This document shows positions 14,820-25,140 of a stretch of 26,139 nucleotides of DNA, in pieces (position 1 is the first letter of the stretch; the number at the start of each line of letters is the position of its first letter). This DNA is from Iamia sp964643485 (GTDB lineage: Bacteria; Actinomycetota; Acidimicrobiia; Acidimicrobiales; Iamiaceae), in assembly GCA_964643485.1 (NCBI GenBank), contig CAZXRA010000307.1:1-26139 (forward strand). Direction: 5' to 3'. Under the pieces are notes generated by a model, which saw only the letters and a list, made by a program, of their open reading frames with translations, was not told the origin of the DNA and did not search any database. Made by a program: the position numbers and the translations under genes.

Positions 14820-14840
14820 GGCGCCCTATGGTGGGGCGCC
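14820..14840 (+). promoter_or_regulatory. Palindrome enclosing the putative -10 box of lipoprotein 2
   Basis: GGCGCCC (14820-14826) and GGGCGCC (14834-14840) are perfect inverted arms around a 7-base centre that contains TATGGT (14827-14832). The right arm ends directly at the ATG (14841). The hexamer-to-start spacing of 8 bases fits a leaderless promoter, and the palindrome would suit a dimeric repressor sitting on the -10 element. Confidence 0.45.
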
Positions 14841-16103
14841 ATGGCGGACAGAGGAATTGTTCGGCGCCCTGCGTGGCGTCGGCCGATGGGGGCGATGGTG
14901 GTGGCGGCGGCCCTGTTCACCTCAGGGTGTGGGTCGCCGGGTGGAGACGAAGAGGCGAAGAGGGAGGAACCTCCTTCTTCCCGGTATGCCGAGGGTGACA
15001 TCACCGTGTCGTCGGAGTTCGCCTGGAGCACCACCGCCTACGCCACGACCACGGCGACGGATTCCCACCTGCTCGGCTTCGGCGGCACCGATCCCGAGCG
15101 CTCCGAGGTGGCCCCGACCCTGCGCATCACCGGGGAGATCGTCGACCTGTCGGACGGGTCGAGCACCCCGCTGACCTATCCCGTGCTCGACGACGGCACC
15201 TTCATCCCCCTGGAGGCAGAGGGTCTCGGGGACGACTTCGTGATGCTCGGGCGCCTGTGCGCCGCGCCCGAGGAGTTGTACAACGACATGTACGAGCCCG
15301 ACACGTGCACGCCGAGCACCCTGGCGTCCTTCCTCCTCCACGAGGACGGGACCTGGGACGAGGTGGCGCTGCCTACCGAGGTGCGATCGCTCCGGGTGGA
15401 CATCGTACGGAACTTCGGGCGCAACGGGGACACCGTCTTCATGATGCCTCTCAGCACGGGTGCCGAGACGGGCACCGAGGCGAGCGAGGACGTCCTGGCC
15501 TTCTCCGACGGTGCCTGGCGCATCTTCATCAACGGGATCCCCTCCAGCCCCACCTGCGTCACGGCGACGCACTTCTATCGCCTGGCGACGACGGGGGAGA
15601 GCTCCACGTTGTCCCGCTACGACCTGCGGGACGGCCAGGAGGAGGAGGTCCCGCTGCCCGAGCAGGACCCGGCCTTCACCCAGATGGACCTGGGGTGCAA
15701 CGACGCCTTCCCGATCCTGGCGGCCAGCACGCTGGGGGGCCTGCACACGGTCTTCGCCCTGAGGGACGAGGCGTGGACGGCCGTCGAGGGGATCGCCGCC
15801 GGCGCGGACATGGCCCTCGACGGAAGCGACATCACCCACTCCCATCCGCGGGGGATCGTCCTGTCGATGCCCTCGCGGCCTTCCTTCCTCATCGACGAGG
15901 AGGCGCTGGTGGCCGAGTTGTCCGCTGGTCCCGTCGAGGACGAGGAGATCCTCTGGGCCGGCGATGCTGCGGCCCTGGTGCTGGTGAAGGATGCCGTCGA
16001 AGCCACTCCTGCGCCGCAGGTGGGGGACCCGAGCGGGGGGGAGTCGCCGCTCCCGGAGACGACCACGGTCCGGGTGCTGGATCTCGGCGAGGTCGTCGGG
16101 TAG
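14841..16103 (+). CDS. Lipoprotein paralogue 2 of 3 (unrecognised secreted family)
   Basis: 420 residues. N-terminal Arg-rich MADRGIVRRPAWRRP, hydrophobic MGAMVVAAALFTSGC with lipidated Cys30, an acidic linker, then the same landmarks as its neighbours: HLLGFGGTD, GEIVDLSDGSS, RLCAAP...DTCTPS (Cys140, Cys156), EDGTWDEVALP, CVTATHFYRL (Cys239), LGCNDAFPIL (Cys286), HPRGIVLS, LIDEEALVAELS and a final TTTVRVLDLG. It is clearly closer to paralogue 3 than to paralogue 1. The four conserved body cysteines imply two disulfides outside the cell. The ATG follows a leaderless-type -10 box. It has its own putative promoter although the EEP gene ends only 43 bases upstream. Function is unknown; periodic 'DG-x-W' turns hint at a beta-propeller. 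Confidence 0.83.
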   Translation: MADRGIVRRPAWRRPMGAMVVAAALFTSGCGSPGGDEEAKREEPPSSRYAEGDITVSSEFAWSTTAYATTTATDSHLLGFGGTDPERSEVAPTLRITGEIVDLSDGSSTPLTYPVLDDGTFIPLEAEGLGDDFVMLGRLCAAPEELYNDMYEPDTCTPSTLASFLLHEDGTWDEVALPTEVRSLRVDIVRNFGRNGDTVFMMPLSTGAETGTEASEDVLAFSDGAWRIFINGIPSSPTCVTATHFYRLATTGESSTLSRYDLRDGQEEEVPLPEQDPAFTQMDLGCNDAFPILAASTLGGLHTVFALRDEAWTAVEGIAAGADMALDGSDITHSHPRGIVLSMPSRPSFLIDEEALVAELSAGPVEDEEILWAGDAAALVLVKDAVEATPAPQVGDPSGGESPLPETTTVRVLDLGEVVG

Positions 16104-16168
16104 ATCCGACTTGGGCGAGCTCATCGTTGACGTGACGACCTGACCGCTCGGTGGCCTGGCCATGGGTC

Positions 16169-16174
16169 TACGGT
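16169..16174 (+). promoter_or_regulatory. Putative leaderless -10 box of lipoprotein 3
   Basis: TACGGT followed by 6 bases (GCGCGC) and the ATG at 16181. The arrangement resembles the TATGGT before lipoprotein 2, so the duplication probably included the promoter. The enclosing palindrome of paralogue 2 is not kept. Confidence 0.45.
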
Positions 16175-16180
16175 GCGCGC

Positions 16181-17461
16181 ATGGCGGAACGAGGGATTGT
16201 CCGGCGCTGGCGACGTGGGTCTCGGCCGGTGGCTGCGGCGGTCGTGGCGGTGGCGTTGCTGGCATCGGGGTGTGGATCCTCGGACGGGGACGATGTGGCC
16301 GGAGAGGAAGGTCCCTTCCGGTACGCCGAGGGTGACCTCGACGTGGCGTGGGAGTTCGGCCCGAGCACCTTCTCCTACGGGTGGATCACCGCGACCGGCA
16401 CCCACCTGCTCGGCTTCGGCGGCACCGACGGCGACCGTGGGTACCGACTCCTCCGGATCGCCGGGGAGATCGTCGACCTGTGGGACGGGTCGAGCACGGC
16501 GCTGACCTATCCCGTGGTCGACGAGGGCACCTTCGTCCCGATGGCGGCTGAAGGGATCGGGGACGACTTCGTGGTGCTCGGGCGCCTGTGCGCCGCCACC
16601 GAGGATTTGTCCAACGACATGTACCAGGTCGACACGTGTTCCCCGAGCACCATCGCCTCCTTCCTCCTCCACGAGGACGGGACCTGGGACGAGGTGCCGT
16701 TGCCCGACGAGGTGCGGTCGCGTCAGGTGGACGGGGTGCGGGACGTCTGGCGCAACGGGAGCGGCATCTTCATGAGGCCCGTCGACCGGGAGGGCGTCCC
16801 ACAGCGCCAGGACGTCCTCCGCTTCTCCGATGGCGCCTGGGACGTCGCCCTCGAGGAGATGCCCCTCGATGGGTGGACCTGCATCACGGCCACCCACTTC
16901 TACCGCCTGGTGGAGCGCGTGGACGTCGAGGGCAGACCCGACGACGCGACGGACGACGTGGAAGACCTCACCTTGCTCCGCTACGACCTGAGCGACGGTC
17001 GCGAGGACGAGATCCCGCTTCCCGAGGGGGACCTGACGTCCACAAATGGGAACCTGGGGTGCAACGACGCCTTCCCCGTCCTGACGGTGAGCACGCTGGG
17101 GGGCCTCCACTCGGTCTTCGCCTGGAGGGACGAGGAGTGGATGCCCGTCGAGGGCATCGTCCCCGGCGAGGACATGGGGTTCGGCGGAGGTGTCCGTTCC
17201 CACCCCCGCGGGGTCATCATCCCCATGCCCGAGCGGTCCTCCTTCCTCATCGACGAGGAGGCGAGGGTGACGGAACTGCCCCCCGGCCCTCGTGAAGCCG
17301 AACAACTCCTCTGGGCGGGCGACGCCCCTGCTCTCGTCCTGATCGACGACGCCCGCGCGCCCGAACCGAAGGAGGAGGTGGGAATGCCCGCTCCGACAGA
17401 GGCGCCGATCCCGCCGACGACCACGCTGCGGGTGCTGGAGCTCGAGGCGCTGAGCAGGTAG
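16181..17461 (+). CDS. Lipoprotein paralogue 3 of 3 (unrecognised secreted family)
   Basis: 426 residues. MAERGIVRRWRRGSRP leads into the hydrophobic VAAAVVAVALLASGC with lipidated Cys31. The shared landmarks follow: HLLGFGGTD, GEIVDLWDGSS, RLCAAT...DTCSPS (Cys137, Cys153), EDGTWDEVPLP, CITATHFYRL (Cys234), LGCNDAFPVL (Cys294), HPRGVIIPMP, FLIDEEARVTELPPGP and a C-terminal TTTLRVLELE. Compared with paralogue 2 it has an insert of about 12 residues after the third cysteine (about 245-262, rich in Asp). A GTG at 16151 is in frame, but the ATG at 16181 aligns with paralogue 2 and follows a TACGGT box. It ends 4 bases from the convergent metH stop with no visible terminator between. Function is unknown. 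Confidence 0.83.
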   Translation: MAERGIVRRWRRGSRPVAAAVVAVALLASGCGSSDGDDVAGEEGPFRYAEGDLDVAWEFGPSTFSYGWITATGTHLLGFGGTDGDRGYRLLRIAGEIVDLWDGSSTALTYPVVDEGTFVPMAAEGIGDDFVVLGRLCAATEDLSNDMYQVDTCSPSTIASFLLHEDGTWDEVPLPDEVRSRQVDGVRDVWRNGSGIFMRPVDREGVPQRQDVLRFSDGAWDVALEEMPLDGWTCITATHFYRLVERVDVEGRPDDATDDVEDLTLLRYDLSDGREDEIPLPEGDLTSTNGNLGCNDAFPVLTVSTLGGLHSVFAWRDEEWMPVEGIVPGEDMGFGGGVRSHPRGVIIPMPERSSFLIDEEARVTELPPGPREAEQLLWAGDAPALVLIDDARAPEPKEEVGMPAPTEAPIPPTTTLRVLELEALSR

Positions 17462-17465
17462 GGCC

Positions 17466-21005
<3,540 letters not shown>

Positions 21006-21011
21006 CGGGCC

Positions 21012-21017
21012 AGGCTA
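21012..21017 (-). promoter_or_regulatory. Putative leaderless -10 box of metH
   Basis: TAGCCT on the minus strand, 6 bases before the ATG at 21005. GGAGGGG lies further upstream, outside any useful Shine-Dalgarno distance. Confidence 0.4.
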
Positions 21018-21051
21018 CCGATGCCCCTCCGACCGCCGCCCATCCCTATTC

Positions 21052-21087
21052 CTTCTGTGACTTCTGTGCCTTCTGTGACTTCTGTGA
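21052..21087 (+). repeat. Four tandem copies of a 9-base unit in the metH-uppS promoter region
   Basis: CTTCTGTGA is repeated at 21052-21060, 21061-21069 (last base C), 21070-21078 and 21079-21087. The array ends 7 bases before the TACTGT box of uppS, so the -35 region of uppS would fall inside it. The copy number could vary by slippage and alter promoter strength. Confidence 0.85.
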
Positions 21088-21094
21088 GTCCCGG

Positions 21095-21100
21095 TACTGT
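21095..21100 (+). promoter_or_regulatory. Putative leaderless -10 box of uppS
   Basis: TACTGT followed by 7 bases (GCCCCGC) and the ATG at 21108. A CTGTGA from the 9-base repeat (21073-21078) lies 16 bases upstream in the -35 position. Confidence 0.5.
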
Positions 21101-21107
21101 GCCCCGC

Positions 21108-21875
21108 ATGCGGATCATCGAGGCCGATCAGGTCGCCGACGTGCGGGCGGGGGAGATCCCGGCCCACGTGGGCGTGATCATGGACGGCAACGGGCGGTGG
21201 GCCCAGATGCGCGCCCTGACCCGCTCGGAGGGCCACGCCGCGGCCGAGGCCGCGGTGGTGGCGACGGTCGATGCCTGCCTCGACCTGGGGGTGTCGTGGC
21301 TCTCCGCCTACGCCTTCTCCACCGAGAACTGGACGAGGGATGCCGAGGAGGTCGGCTTCCTCATGCGCTTCGACGAGTGGCTCCTCCGCAAGGAGCGGCG
21401 GGACGAGCTGAACGAGAAGGGCGTCCAGATCCGCTTCCTGGGCCGCACCGACGACCCCCGCATCCCGCCCGACTCCCGCGACTGGCTGGTGGAGACGGCG
21501 GAGCTGACGGCGCACAACACCCGCATGGTTCTGGGCATCGCCTTCAACTACGGGGGACGGGCCGAGATCGTCGACGCCGCCCGTGGCCTGATCGCCGCCG
21601 GGGCCACCGCCGACGAGGTCACCGAGGAGAGCCTGGCCGCCCACCTCTACGCCCCGGACATGCCCGACATGGACCTGGTGGTGCGCACGTCCAGCGAGCA
21701 CCGGATCAGCAACTTCTTCCCGTGGCAGGCCACCTACGCTGAGCTGGTGTTCCTCGACACCCTGTGGCCCGACTTCCGCGAGGGACACCTGTACTCGGCG
21801 GTGGCCGAGTACCAGGCTCGGCGCCGGCGCATGGGGGCGGCCCGCGTGGCCGACGCCGCCCGCCCCACCCTCTGA
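21108..21875 (+). CDS. uppS: Isoprenyl (undecaprenyl/decaprenyl-type) diphosphate synthase, cis-prenyltransferase
   Basis: 255 residues, normal length. It condenses isopentenyl diphosphate units in cis to make the polyprenyl diphosphate that becomes the carrier lipid for peptidoglycan and polysaccharide. Family motifs: HVGVIMDGNGRWA with catalytic Asp26, SEGH (40-43), LSAYAFSTENW (65-75), FNYGGRAEI (147-154), RTSSEHRISNFFPWQ (193-207) and LDTLWPDF. The usual RTSGE reads RTSSE here, a mild change beside the pyrophosphate-binding Arg193. The ATG at 21108 is fixed by the MDGNGR spacing and a TACTGT box 7 bases upstream; the same open frame runs far upstream only as antisense of metH. It is divergent from metH. 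Product chain length cannot be read with certainty. Confidence 0.95.
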   Translation: MRIIEADQVADVRAGEIPAHVGVIMDGNGRWAQMRALTRSEGHAAAEAAVVATVDACLDLGVSWLSAYAFSTENWTRDAEEVGFLMRFDEWLLRKERRDELNEKGVQIRFLGRTDDPRIPPDSRDWLVETAELTAHNTRMVLGIAFNYGGRAEIVDAARGLIAAGATADEVTEESLAAHLYAPDMPDMDLVVRTSSEHRISNFFPWQATYAELVFLDTLWPDFREGHLYSAVAEYQARRRRMGAARVADAARPTL

Positions 21876-21878
21876 CCG

Positions 21879-21925
21879 TCGAAAGGTCAACATGCCACCG
21901 CATGGGTGGCGGAGTGACCTTTCGA
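21879..21925 (+). terminator. Perfect two-part hairpin after uppS
   Basis: Outer arms TCGAAAGGTCA (21879-21889) and TGACCTTTCGA (21915-21925) match perfectly over 11 bases. Inner arms GCCACC (21894-21899) and GGTGGC (21905-21910) match over 6, separated by symmetric 4-base internal loops and closed by a 5-base loop. It starts 4 bases after the uppS stop. It may be a terminator without a T-tract, a protein-binding palindrome, or a dispersed repeat element. Confidence 0.6.
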
Positions 21926-21967
21926 TGAGGAGGGCCTCCGAGTGGCCGTCGGCCGGTGGTCGATCGG

Positions 21968-21973
21968 TACGCT
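21968..21973 (+). promoter_or_regulatory. Putative leaderless -10 box of the polyprenyl synthase gene
   Basis: TACGCT followed by 7 bases (CCCCGGC) and the ATG at 21981. The surrounding CGATCGGTACGCTC is identical to the sequence before the adenosyltransferase gene at 23048. Confidence 0.55.
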
Positions 21974-21980
21974 CCCCGGC

Positions 21981-23012
21981 ATGACCCCGGCGGACCTCGC
22001 TGCGCTCCTCGGTCTCCCCGACCTGCCCGACGGCCTCACCGCCGTGGAGGCCGAGCTCGACCGGTCTGTCGTCGTCGATCGGGCCGAGATCGAGCAGCCG
22101 GCCCGCCGGGTGGTCCTGGGGGGGGGCAAGCGCCTCCGTCCCGCTCTGGCCCTGGCCTGCGGGGTGGCCGCCGCCGGCCGAGGCCCCGACGCCGTCACCG
22201 ATGCCCACGTGGTGGCGGGGGCGACGGCGACGGAGCTGGTGCAGGCCGGGTCACTGATCCACGACGACATCATGGACGACGCCGACGAGCGCCGGGGCGT
22301 GCCCACCATCAACTCGGTGGAGGGGCCCAACCAAGCCCTCCTCGTCGGCGACTTCCTCCTGGCCCGGGCGGGCCAGCTCGCCGCCGGGGTGAGCCGCGAT
22401 GTCGCCGCCTACCTGGCCACGGCCATCGCCGACCTGTGCGTGGGCCAGTCGGCCGAGGTGTCCACCCTCTTCGACGCCGACCGCAGCATCGACGCCTACC
22501 TCGATTCCATCCGGGGCAAGACGGCCGCCCTGTTCCGGGCCTCGTGCGAGATCGGTGCGGCCGCCGCCGGGGCGCCGACCGACGCCGTCACCGCGGTGGC
22601 CACCTACGGCACCGCCTTCGGCATGGCCTTCCAGATCATCGACGACGTGCTCGACCTGGTGTCCACGGCCGAGGCCCTGGGCAAGCCGGTCGGCAACGAC
22701 ATCCGCGAGGGCGTCTACAGCCTGCCGGTGCTGCTCGCCCTCGACGGCCCCGACGGTGCCGCCCTGCGGGCCCGGTTGGGCCACGTCCCGGCCGCCGGTG
22801 AGGTGGCCCACGCCCTGACGCTGGTGCGGGCGTCGTCCGGTGTGGCCGAGGCCCTCGACCGGGCCCGGGCCTTCAACGAGGCGGCGGCGGCGGCCCTGGC
22901 CGTGTTGCCCGCCGGGCCCACCCGCGATGGTCTGGCCTCCCTGCCCGCTCGCTACCTCGACTGGGCCCTGGAGCAGAAGGCGCCGGACCTGGCTGTCCCC
23001 ACCACGGGCTGA
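21981..23012 (+). CDS. Long-chain trans-polyprenyl diphosphate synthase
   Basis: 343 residues of the isoprenyl synthase fold. GGKRLRPALAL (48-58) binds isopentenyl diphosphate. The first Asp-rich motif is DDIMDDADERR (Asp95, Asp96, Asp99) and the second DDVLDLV (Asp221, Asp222, Asp225), with GKTAALFRASCEIG and FQIIDD in their usual places. The residues 4 and 5 before the first motif are small (Ser, Gly), as in enzymes that make long chains (C35-C50) rather than farnesyl or geranylgeranyl products, so a menaquinone side chain is the likely use. GTG at 21942 is in frame, but ATG at 21981 is chosen because TACGCT lies exactly 7 bases before it. It is followed 35 bases later by the adenosyltransferase gene. 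Confidence 0.93.
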   Translation: MTPADLAALLGLPDLPDGLTAVEAELDRSVVVDRAEIEQPARRVVLGGGKRLRPALALACGVAAAGRGPDAVTDAHVVAGATATELVQAGSLIHDDIMDDADERRGVPTINSVEGPNQALLVGDFLLARAGQLAAGVSRDVAAYLATAIADLCVGQSAEVSTLFDADRSIDAYLDSIRGKTAALFRASCEIGAAAAGAPTDAVTAVATYGTAFGMAFQIIDDVLDLVSTAEALGKPVGNDIREGVYSLPVLLALDGPDGAALRARLGHVPAAGEVAHALTLVRASSGVAEALDRARAFNEAAAAALAVLPAGPTRDGLASLPARYLDWALEQKAPDLAVPTTG

Positions 23013-23034
23013 CGGGGGCGCCGCGGGCGATCGG

Positions 23035-23040
23035 TACGCT
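23035..23040 (+). promoter_or_regulatory. Putative leaderless -10 box of the adenosyltransferase gene
   Basis: TACGCT followed by 7 bases (CGGCGGG) and the GTG at 23048. A 14-base block including it is shared with the promoter at 21968. Confidence 0.55.
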
Positions 23041-23047
23041 CGGCGGG

Positions 23048-23584
23048 GTGAAGGTCTACACACGCAAGGGCGACGACGGCACCACGGGCCTGCTCTACGG
23101 CGGGCGGGTGGCCAAGGACTCGCCCCGGCCCGAGGCCTACGGCCAGGTCGACGAGGCCCAGGCGTTCGTCGGGGTGGCCCGGGCCCATGCCGAGCGGGGC
23201 GGGGAGCTCGACGCCATCCTCACCGGCATCGAGCGTGACCTCTGGGTGCTCATGGCCGATCTGGCGACCGACGACGGGAACCGCCACAAGCTCACCCCCG
23301 GCGCCACGCTCGTCACCGACGAGATGGTGGCCGCCCTCGAGGCCCTGATCGACGACATCAGCGGCCGCTTCGAGATGCCCAAGGAGTTCGTCGTCCCCGG
23401 CGAGGTCGTTGTCGCCGCTCACCTCGATGTGGCCCGTACGGTGGTGCGCCGGGCCGAGCGGGTCGCCGTCGCCCTCGCCCCCGGGAGCACGGCCGCCCTG
23501 GCCTACCTGAATCGCCTGTCCGACCTGCTGTGGGTGCTGGCCCGCTGGCAGGAGGGCGGCTCCCTCACGTCCCGCTCCGCCTGA
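23048..23584 (+). CDS. pduO: PduO-type ATP:cob(I)alamin adenosyltransferase
   Basis: 178 residues. It transfers the adenosyl group of ATP to cob(I)alamin, making coenzyme B12. The N-terminal KVYTRKGDDGTTGLLYGGRV is the PduO/MMAB ATP-binding signature (TRxGDxGxT). A helical-bundle body follows with EAYGQVDEAQAFVG, the RRAERVAVAL helix bearing the conserved arginines, and YLNRLSDLLWVLARWQE near the C-terminus. It is unrelated to the P-loop CobA type. The GTG start follows a TACGCT box by 7 bases, so the message is probably leaderless. The same region holds metH, a user of methylcobalamin, but this gene serves adenosylcobalamin enzymes such as methylmalonyl-CoA mutase or B12-dependent ribonucleotide reductase, none of which is in the window. 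Confidence 0.94.
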   Translation: MKVYTRKGDDGTTGLLYGGRVAKDSPRPEAYGQVDEAQAFVGVARAHAERGGELDAILTGIERDLWVLMADLATDDGNRHKLTPGATLVTDEMVAALEALIDDISGRFEMPKEFVVPGEVVVAAHLDVARTVVRRAERVAVALAPGSTAALAYLNRLSDLLWVLARWQEGGSLTSRSA

Positions 23585-23630
23585 GCTCGTCCCCACCGGT
23601 TCGTGGAGAGCGGAAAGCCCGAAGGAAGCC

Positions 23631-25115
23631 ATGCCGACTCGTCCTGTCACCCCCACCACTGCGGCCAAGGTCCCGGCCCGCACCGACCTCCTCGTCATGG
23701 GGGCACGAACCGATCGCCTGGTCGACGACCTGGCCGAGGCGGGGGTCTCCGCCGCCTTCGCCGACGCCTCGGGCTTCACTGGCAAGGTGCACCAGACCTT
23801 GTTGGCCCCGCCGGTCGGTGGCACCGGGCCCACCGTCCTCGCCGTGGGCCTGGGGGCCGCGGCCGAGGTCGACCCCAACCGGTTGCGGGCGGCGGCGGGC
23901 ACGGCCGGCCGCCGGGCCACCCGGCACCCCAAGGTGGCGGTGGCGCTGGCCGGTGCTGCGGCCGACGGCGTGGTGCCTGAGGCGGCGGTGGAGGCGGTGA
24001 CCGAGGGCTGGCTCCTCGGTGCCTACCGCTTCGATGCCCATCGCACCACGCCGCCCGACGGCAAGGTGGCCTCCGTGACCCTCACGGCGGGGACGGCGAA
24101 GGCGACCAAGGCCGCCGTGGCCCGGGGGGTGGTCGTGGCCGGGGCCGTCACTCTGGCCCGCGACCTGGTGAACGAACCCGGCGGTTCCCTCGTCCCGGCC
24201 CAGTTGGCCGAGCGGATCAAGGCGGTGGCGGTGGAGACGGGTCTGCGGGCCCGGGTGGACGGACTGGCGGCGATCCGGCGCAAGGGCCTGGGTGGCGTGC
24301 TCGGTGTCTCCCAGGGAGCGGCCAACGAGCCGCGGTTCGTGGAGCTCACCTACGAGCCGAAGGGCCGGGCGACGGGCCACATCGCCCTGGTGGGCAAGGG
24401 GGTCACCTTCGACACCGGTGGCTACTCCCTGAAGTCGGGCGAGGGCATGAAGGGGATGAACAGCGACATGGCCGGGGCGGCCGCCGTGGTCGGGGCCATG
24501 AGCCTGTTGGGCCGCCTCGGGGCGACGGTGAGGGTGACCGGCTACCTGCCCCTCGTCGAGAACATGATCGGCCCCGATGCCCTGCGGGTGGGGGACGTGC
24601 TCACCACCCGGGGGGGCACGACGGTCGAGGTGCTCAACACCGATGCTGAGGGCCGCCTCATCCTGGCCGACGCCCTGCGCCTGGCCTCGGAGGCGAAGCC
24701 CGATGCCATCGTCGACGTGGCCACCCTCACCGGGGCGTGCCTGGTCGCCCTCGGCCCCCGGATCGCCGGCCTCTTCGGCGACGGCGCCCTGGTCGATCGG
24801 GTGCGGGCCGTGGCCGACGCGGCCGGGGAGGCGGTGTGGCCCATGCCCAGCCCGGCCCACCTGCGCCCCGGGCTCGACTCCGACGTGGCCGACATCCGCA
24901 ACATCGGCGGAGGGCGCCTGGCGGGGGCATCGGTGGCGGCCCTGTTCCTGCGCCACTTCGTGGCCGACGGCATCCCCTGGGCCCATCTCGACATCGCCGG
25001 CCCGGCGTGGGTCACCGAAGCGCCGGCGGGGGAGATCCCCAAGCAGGGCACCGGCTTCGGCGTCCGGCTCCTGGCCGACCTCCTCGCCGGGTGGGAGCCC
25101 TTGCCCGCCGACTGA
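23631..25115 (+). CDS. pepA: Leucyl aminopeptidase (M17 family)
   Basis: 494 residues. Cytosolic, probably hexameric, dinuclear-metal aminopeptidase that releases N-terminal residues. The C-terminal catalytic domain shows the full set: Lys256 and Asp261 in VGKGVTFDTGG, Lys268 in the next turn, Asp279 in NSDMAGAA, and the M17 signature NTDAEGRLILADAL with Asp338, Glu340 and Arg342. VDVATLTGACLVALG and DIAGPAW follow as expected. The N-terminal domain (1-165) is less conserved, as usual, and might also bind DNA as in some PepA proteins. The ATG at 23631 has a GAAGGAAG ribosome binding site, unlike its leaderless neighbours, so it may be co-transcribed with the adenosyltransferase gene 46 bases upstream. 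Confidence 0.95.
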   Translation: MPTRPVTPTTAAKVPARTDLLVMGARTDRLVDDLAEAGVSAAFADASGFTGKVHQTLLAPPVGGTGPTVLAVGLGAAAEVDPNRLRAAAGTAGRRATRHPKVAVALAGAAADGVVPEAAVEAVTEGWLLGAYRFDAHRTTPPDGKVASVTLTAGTAKATKAAVARGVVVAGAVTLARDLVNEPGGSLVPAQLAERIKAVAVETGLRARVDGLAAIRRKGLGGVLGVSQGAANEPRFVELTYEPKGRATGHIALVGKGVTFDTGGYSLKSGEGMKGMNSDMAGAAAVVGAMSLLGRLGATVRVTGYLPLVENMIGPDALRVGDVLTTRGGTTVEVLNTDAEGRLILADALRLASEAKPDAIVDVATLTGACLVALGPRIAGLFGDGALVDRVRAVADAAGEAVWPMPSPAHLRPGLDSDVADIRNIGGGRLAGASVAALFLRHFVADGIPWAHLDIAGPAWVTEAPAGEIPKQGTGFGVRLLADLLAGWEPLPAD

Positions 25116-25123
25116 GGAGTGGC

Positions 25124-25140
25124 GCCGCCCATCAGGCGGC
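25124..25140. terminator. Hairpin between convergent pepA and the hypothetical gene
   Basis: GCCGCC (25124-25129) and GGCGGC (25135-25140) are perfect 6-base arms with a 5-base loop. The hairpin starts 9 bases after the pepA stop and overlaps the stop codon of the opposing gene, so it could serve both. There is no T-tract. Confidence 0.4.

Noticed and set aside
21006..21107. Cobalamin riboswitch upstream of metH
   Set aside because: Only about 100 bases separate metH and uppS, with a -10 box 6 bases before the metH start; no B12-box-like structure is seen.
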